NCBI GenBank assembly: GCA_002344345.1
Contig: DDTL01000115.1
Location: forward strand, 95,801 to 106,491
Direction: 5' to 3'
Source: Saprospiraceae bacterium UBA2365
GTDB lineage: Bacteria; Bacteroidota; Bacteroidia; Chitinophagales; Saprospiraceae
DNA length: 10,691 nucleotides
The notes under the pieces are model-generated. The model was not told where the DNA came from, did not search any database, and saw only the letters and a list, made by a program, of their open reading frames with translations. Made by a program: the position numbers and the translations under genes. Below are positions 6,674 to 10,691 of the stretch, piece by piece (position 1 is the first letter of the stretch; every line of letters begins with the position of its first letter).

Positions 6674-8137
6674 TTAAACTTGTTGAAATTCATTCAGGTA
6701 ATTCAATGCCACTTCCTCATTCTCTTCAATCGCAATTTCAACTGCTCGTTTGGCTGCTTCCAAAAGTTGTTCCGATAGACTTTTAAGACGGAAACTTTCT
6801 TCAACTAATGCTGCAATCTCTTTTTGTTTTGTAAAGTCAATTATTGGAACTACCACATTTTCGATTTCGGCTACTCTCCAATGCATAATAATTGAACCTC
6901 CTGCATCTCGCTCGGCTTGCATCTGAACTAATTTTGAGTTTAATACTAATGTCAAATACTCAGGAATTACTTCTTCTTTCTGTTTAACATTTAAATGCAG
7001 GATTGCCCCAGATGTTATAAAATCAGCATCATTCCTGAGCATGTAAGCTGTGCCTACGCTACCATCTTTTGAAAAAAGAATTGTTTCTTTTTTAGGTTTC
7101 AGTTTTTCTATTAATGCCTCGTTTTCTCTGCAAAATCTGTCATTCAGTTTCTTTTCCGGTTCGTTTATTCCAAATTTGTTATAGTCCGAAACTCTTAAAA
7201 ATGGCAAGCCTTCATCAGAATAAACCTCAGAGCCTGGTTCAATTGATTTTTTTATGGATACTAAATTTCCAAGCAGGTTGTATTTTTGAGTTTTAATATG
7301 GTTTATAATTTCCTCATATTTCTTTTGATAATACTCCGCATCCAACCTTCCGGTGGATAAAAACGATTCCTTAAATCCTTTGATATTGATTGGATCGGCG
7401 CTAGGTTGAAAATATTTTAATCCGATAGAGTCTAATAAAATAGATGCAGCTTGAGAGAAAATCTTAAAAGATTGTTGTCTGATAAAATTAGCTTTTTGAG
7501 TTAATTCTTCAACATTCAATTGAAATCCATAGGATGGTATTACAATTTTTATATCATTAAATTCAATGAGTTTAATTTCTGGTCTAGTGGCTTTAATACC
7601 TCTTCTTCTAAACTGGAGATAACCATATTTGGAATTTATAAATGCAGATAAATAATATGGATTAATTCTTTCCTTTTTAACAGATATTTTACCAACATGA
7701 GCACTAGTATTTGCTTCTGGAAAATTTTCAGGAATAACAGCACTCTTACCAAAATAAATTCCTGTTTTAGTAACTACAACATCACCAGGTCGTAAGGAAG
7801 ACCTTTTTAATTCAATATGCAATTCTTCTGTAATATATCTAAAAATACTTTCATCAATATAACCAATTTTTATTGATTCACTTAACAAATATAAAACTCC
7901 CTTTTCTTGATAATTTGGAGCACCATGATCACCATCCGTAATTAATGTTGTTATATCGGATAGGTTTTGGATTTCAAAACCTGATTCCTTCAATTTTTGT
8001 AGGGACTTGACAAATTGCTTACTATAAAATTCAGCGCCAATTGTAAATTGATTTTCAAGGTCAAACTTTTTTATCTCACTTATCTCCAGCCCTTCCAACA
8101 ATGCCTTATACCTTGCCTCGTTGAAAGGGCTACTCAA
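6674..8137 (-). CDS. hsdS: Type I-like restriction-modification specificity subunit (HsdS), two TRDs
   Basis: HsdS subunits choose the DNA sequence that the methyltransferase modifies. Two target recognition domains are seen. TRD1 covers about residues 25-200, with LRPGDVVVTKTGIYFGKSAVIP and ending in IKIVIPS. TRD2 covers about 255-435, with LKPKKETILFSKDGSVGTAYM and ending in IENVVVPIID. Each is followed by helices (about 205-235, and KQKEIAALVEESFRLKSLSE onward) that form the spacer coiled coil and set the gap in a bipartite site. The length of 487 residues is full size. The start is a TTG at 8137: its last two bases are the first two of the methylase TGA stop (TTGA overlap), and there is no ATG near the N-terminus. 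Translation is thus probably coupled to the methylase. The TRD1 stretch is markedly AT-rich (12-20 G/C per 60 bases in three counted lines), consistent with domain exchange. The target sequence cannot be predicted. Confidence 0.92.
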   Translation of the reverse strand: MSSPFNEARYKALLEGLEISEIKKFDLENQFTIGAEFYSKQFVKSLQKLKESGFEIQNLSDITTLITDGDHGAPNYQEKGVLYLLSESIKIGYIDESIFRYITEELHIELKRSSLRPGDVVVTKTGIYFGKSAVIPENFPEANTSAHVGKISVKKERINPYYLSAFINSKYGYLQFRRRGIKATRPEIKLIEFNDIKIVIPSYGFQLNVEELTQKANFIRQQSFKIFSQAASILLDSIGLKYFQPSADPINIKGFKESFLSTGRLDAEYYQKKYEEIINHIKTQKYNLLGNLVSIKKSIEPGSEVYSDEGLPFLRVSDYNKFGINEPEKKLNDRFCRENEALIEKLKPKKETILFSKDGSVGTAYMLRNDADFITSGAILHLNVKQKEEVIPEYLTLVLNSKLVQMQAERDAGGSIIMHWRVAEIENVVVPIIDFTKQKEIAALVEESFRLKSLSEQLLEAAKRAVEIAIEENEEVALNYLNEFQQV

Positions 8138-10203
8138 AAAAAACTGAGTTGCTCTTTTCTGGCAAATTCGGCAAATGCTTCTGCAATACCGTCTCTGGTC
8201 AATCCATCGTGATTGAAAAGATCGTGTTTTACGATCAGATGCCCGTGGCTGTCCAATAAAAATTCGTCAAAATGACTTGCGATATTATCATAATGATCTT
8301 GTACTTCATCTATACCAGAGTTCAATTCTTGTTGATATTCAGGTGGTGGAAAGTCTTTTTTCCTCACATAGATCTTGTCTCCGCTGTTGTCTTTACCGGG
8401 TTCCTGCATAGTGGCAAAGAAAATAGGATAGTCATCCACTCTGGGGCAAAGCTGATCATCCCATTTCTGAACAAAAAGCAGACTCGTTTTTGTCCCGGTG
8501 TGTGGTTTGAATACATTACCATGCAAGCCTACCACTGCCAGGATCCGGCATTGCTCAGCAATATATTCCCTGATATTTTTATCACTGCTGTTGTTGAAAC
8601 GTCCCTGTGGAAGTACAATGGCCATCCGTCCTCCGGGTTTGAGAAAATCGAGATTGCGCTCAATGAATAAAATATCCCTTCCAACTTTCGATTGATATTT
8701 TCCGTTTGAGTTTTTTCCGAGTTCGTATTTTGCCAGGATCCGGCTTTCCTTGATATCCCCTGCAAAAGGTGGATTGGCCATCAAAATATCAAACAGAAAA
8801 TCCTGATTACTGTTTTTATCTGCTCTGAGCTTTTTTAATTTTTTCCATCCTTCATTGTAGATGTCCAGCCAGTCTTCATCTTCCCTGGTTTTCTCTTCCC
8901 AGCGTTCCCAGTCGAGTGTATTCAGATGTAACACATTGGTTTGACCATCACCTGCGATGAGGTTAAGAGTTCTGCCAACACGGACTACCTTTTCGTCAAA
9001 ATCGATGGCAAACACTTTATCCTGTACATAATCTATGCACCGGGGAGGTTTGTTCTCCAGGGTGAACAGATGGCTTTTATCCAGACCCTCTTCTTTAAGG
9101 ATCTGTTCCCATACATAAAAAACCGTATGGACCGGAAACCCGCAACTCCCGGCTGCAGTATCGATCATGGTTTCGTGAGGCTTGGGATTCAGCATTTTCA
9201 CTGCCATGTCGATCACATACCGAGGGGTGAAGTATTGACCTTTTTCACCTTTACTGCTTTTATTGATCAGGTATTCGAAGGCTTCATCCACCACATCGAG
9301 GTTAGAATTGAACAGCTTGACATCCTGAAGGGAAGATACACAAACAGAAAGGTGAGAAGGTGTCAGCATGATCCTGGCGTCTTCGGAAAATACTCCTTCC
9401 CATTTCTTTTTGGCATTTTCAAAAAGCCGTTGCAGTTTGATTTTTAATTCAGTCTCTGTATCTCCGTAATTCCTGAATTCGAGATGACGCGAACGGTTGC
9501 GTCCGCTTTCCATTTCGTCATACAATTTGATAAAAATTAGTTTGAACAGTTCCTCAAAAACATCCACTCCTGCATTAGCCAACACCTCATCCTCCATTTC
9601 GAGGATCAGGTCTTTAAGTGATTTCCTTTCTGATAGTAATTTGTCTTTATTGATCAGGTCTTCGATCGTCCACCTTTCTTCCAGAATATCCGAAAGTTTT
9701 TGGTCAGCTCGGGGAATATTGGGAATATCTTCAAAATAATTCGGGTCTTTACGGTGATAGTAGGAAATGGAATCACCATTGCTCCAAATTCCGATGGGCG
9801 CTCCCGTGGCATTGCAATAAGATTTGAGTTGTTCTTTCCCGTCTTTTAACTTTGGCTTTTTCAATTCGACCATGATAAAAGGTGTAGTGGTCTGATCTTT
9901 GTCGAAAATGACAATATCTGCACGCTTTTTCTCTCTTCCGAAAGATACTGCGTATTCAAGTTCCATCCTGGAAACCGGGTAGCCAAAATCTCTGTTGAGC
10001 ACAGATACATAAAGTTGGCGTATGATCTCTTCCGGTGTCAGTCTGATTTCCTTCTTTCTCACCTGGCAGATTATATAAGGAACCTGTTTGCCTTTTATTT
10101 CGCGCAACAGGATGTCACCCTCTAAGTTATTTATTTTATCTGAACTGAATTGTGTGAGTTTATAACCCGAATCCTTAAGAATTTCTGAAATAGTCTGGAT
10201 CAT
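8134..10203 (-). CDS. N6-adenine DNA methyltransferase (HsdM type) fused to N-terminal PD-(D/E)XK domain
   Basis: Residues 30-125 read as an HsdR_N-type nuclease domain: RQLYVSVLNRDFGYP (62-76), then R94-A-D96 (RADIVIFD) and VELKK with E113 and K115, giving the D...ExK active-site pattern. Residues of about 165-325 resemble the helical HsdM N-terminal domain. The catalytic domain follows: GQYFTPRYV, motif I DTAAGSCGF from D348, motif IV NPPF at 477-480, and GGRMAIVLPQGRF. Motif I departs slightly from the usual DPACGTGGF, but the acidic residue and glycines are kept. At 689 residues it is about 150-200 longer than classical HsdM, accounted for by the extra domain. The arrangement, nuclease plus methylase in one chain with a separate S subunit, matches BcgI-like type IIB enzymes; a type I-like enzyme with a regulatory HsdR_N remnant is the alternative. 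The ATG at 10201-10203 starts the first gene of the operon. G/C is higher than in the two downstream genes. Confidence 0.92.
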   Translation of the reverse strand: MIQTISEILKDSGYKLTQFSSDKINNLEGDILLREIKGKQVPYIICQVRKKEIRLTPEEIIRQLYVSVLNRDFGYPVSRMELEYAVSFGREKKRADIVIFDKDQTTTPFIMVELKKPKLKDGKEQLKSYCNATGAPIGIWSNGDSISYYHRKDPNYFEDIPNIPRADQKLSDILEERWTIEDLINKDKLLSERKSLKDLILEMEDEVLANAGVDVFEELFKLIFIKLYDEMESGRNRSRHLEFRNYGDTETELKIKLQRLFENAKKKWEGVFSEDARIMLTPSHLSVCVSSLQDVKLFNSNLDVVDEAFEYLINKSSKGEKGQYFTPRYVIDMAVKMLNPKPHETMIDTAAGSCGFPVHTVFYVWEQILKEEGLDKSHLFTLENKPPRCIDYVQDKVFAIDFDEKVVRVGRTLNLIAGDGQTNVLHLNTLDWERWEEKTREDEDWLDIYNEGWKKLKKLRADKNSNQDFLFDILMANPPFAGDIKESRILAKYELGKNSNGKYQSKVGRDILFIERNLDFLKPGGRMAIVLPQGRFNNSSDKNIREYIAEQCRILAVVGLHGNVFKPHTGTKTSLLFVQKWDDQLCPRVDDYPIFFATMQEPGKDNSGDKIYVRKKDFPPPEYQQELNSGIDEVQDHYDNIASHFDEFLLDSHGHLIVKHDLFNHDGLTRDGIAEAFAEFARKEQLSFF

Positions 10204-10465
10204 AACAAGAATTTTTTTGAAATGCTAAAAGTATCAAAAAGTTGGGAAAGGGATAGAAAAGATATAGGTTTTTGTAGCTATTAGAATATGGGAATCAATT
10301 AAATAATTAGTGTGCCATCTGAATTATTGCCCCATGTTCACATTATCTATTATTATTTCAGATTTATATGGCTTTCAGCTTTTTATAATCATCAGGAATA
10401 AGAATTTTAAAACTAATGATAAAACTTAAGTATATGTATTTTAAACAAAACTATAAATAGAATTA
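10204..10465. other. Intergenic region upstream of the methylase operon
   Basis: This AT-rich stretch of about 260 bases would be the 5' leader of the M-S-SIR2 transcript if the promoter at 10446-10479 is used. I see no open frame, no strong hairpin, and no terminator for the gene entering from the right. A 240-base leader is long for a restriction operon and leaves room for a regulator site, but no clear operator repeat was found. Confidence 0.4.
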
Positions 10466-10479
10466 TCATGTATATTCAA
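10446..10479 (-). promoter_or_regulatory. Candidate promoter of the M-S-SIR2 operon
   Basis: On the - strand TTG (10479-10477) is followed after 23 bases by TAGTTTTG (10453-10446). This fits the Flavobacterium-type consensus TTG-N17-23-TAnnTTTG, with the spacer at its upper limit. It points toward the methylase gene and overlaps the 3' end of the preceding gene. The same -7 octamer occurs ahead of the helicase. The match is to a short consensus, so chance cannot be excluded. Confidence 0.42.
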
Positions 10480-10691
10480 GTTGGTTTGTTTCAGATAATA
10501 AAAACTCTTTGATCGATTTAAGGTTGCGTTTATTAATATTCTCTTTAATAACTTCTTTTACGCTTTGGCTTTTGTTTTTTAAATGATTTCTTTCAAGTTT
10601 GTTTTTAAGTTTTTTCCCTGAACTATCTTTGACTAATTCCTTTACATGATGAATAATAAAACCTGTAATTTCTTCATTCTCTGATATAATG
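10466..10691 (-). CDS. Partial CDS, C-terminal 74 residues of an unknown protein
   Basis: An open frame enters from the right edge and ends at a TGA at 10466-10468. The 74 visible residues are strongly charged and lysine/asparagine-rich, for example KELVKDSSGKKLKNKLERNH and SVKEVIKENINKRNLKSIKE, ending in SETNQLEYT. The pattern suggests amphipathic helices. Codon usage is AT-rich like the SIR2 gene. I recognise no family. It reads in the same direction as the methylase operon, 262 bases upstream, and could be an independent gene or an earlier member of the same accessory island. The start lies outside the window. Confidence 0.65.
   Translation of the reverse strand, partial: IISENEEITGFIIHHVKELVKDSSGKKLKNKLERNHLKNKSQSVKEVIKENINKRNLKSIKEFLLSETNQLEYT

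Noticed and set aside
8529..9739. Several open frames of 65-168 codons antisense to or out of frame with the methylase gene
   Set aside because: They lie entirely within a gene with complete family motifs and show no recognisable protein features of their own.
1..10691. tRNA, rRNA and transposase or insertion-sequence signatures
   Set aside because: No tRNA T-arm-like motif, rRNA segment, transposase frame or terminal inverted repeat pair was seen on either strand.

Overview
The window looks like a piece of a moderately AT-rich Bacteroidota chromosome. The evidence is indirect. Starts lack clear Shine-Dalgarno sites, and two upstream regions carry the octamer TAGTTTTG, an exact fit to the TAnnTTTG -7 element of that phylum. 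The DEAD-box helicase and RluA-type synthase also look like those of that group. No 16S or other phylogenetic marker is present, so the assignment is tentative.

Left part (1-2426, + strand): after a 313-base non-coding leader there is a two-gene RNA-metabolism unit, a DEAD-box RNA helicase overlapped by 17 bases with an RluA-family rRNA/tRNA pseudouridine synthase. This is probably the conserved chromosomal flank.

Middle part (2468-4744, - strand): a very AT-rich small gene encodes a GIY-YIG-like (T5orf172 type) nuclease candidate with a zinc-ribbon-like Cys/His cluster. Next is an unrecognised 237-residue helical protein with a strong intrinsic terminator behind it. Upstream of that lies about 690 bases without a convincing gene, dominated by an in-register 21-base tandem array (core 4295-4525, degenerate copies from about 4190 to 4567). 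Read on the + strand, the array looks like a decayed heptapeptide-repeat coding sequence.

Right part (4745-10203, - strand): a three-gene operon reads leftwards. The first gene is an HsdM-type N6-adenine methyltransferase fused to an N-terminal PD-(D/E)XK domain of the HsdR_N kind. The second is a two-TRD specificity subunit starting on a TTG that overlaps the methylase stop. The third is a 626-residue protein with an intact-looking SIR2 NAD-binding/NADase domain and an unrecognised C-terminal half. No HsdR translocase is visible. The M and S pair resembles a BcgI-like (type IIB) or type I-like modification enzyme, and the SIR2 protein is a plausible NAD-depleting abortive effector linked to it. 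This is the most interesting system here; the functional link is inferred from operon structure only.

Right edge: the last 226 bases hold the C-terminal end of another - strand gene that continues outside the window; a candidate promoter for the M-S-SIR2 operon overlaps its 3' end.
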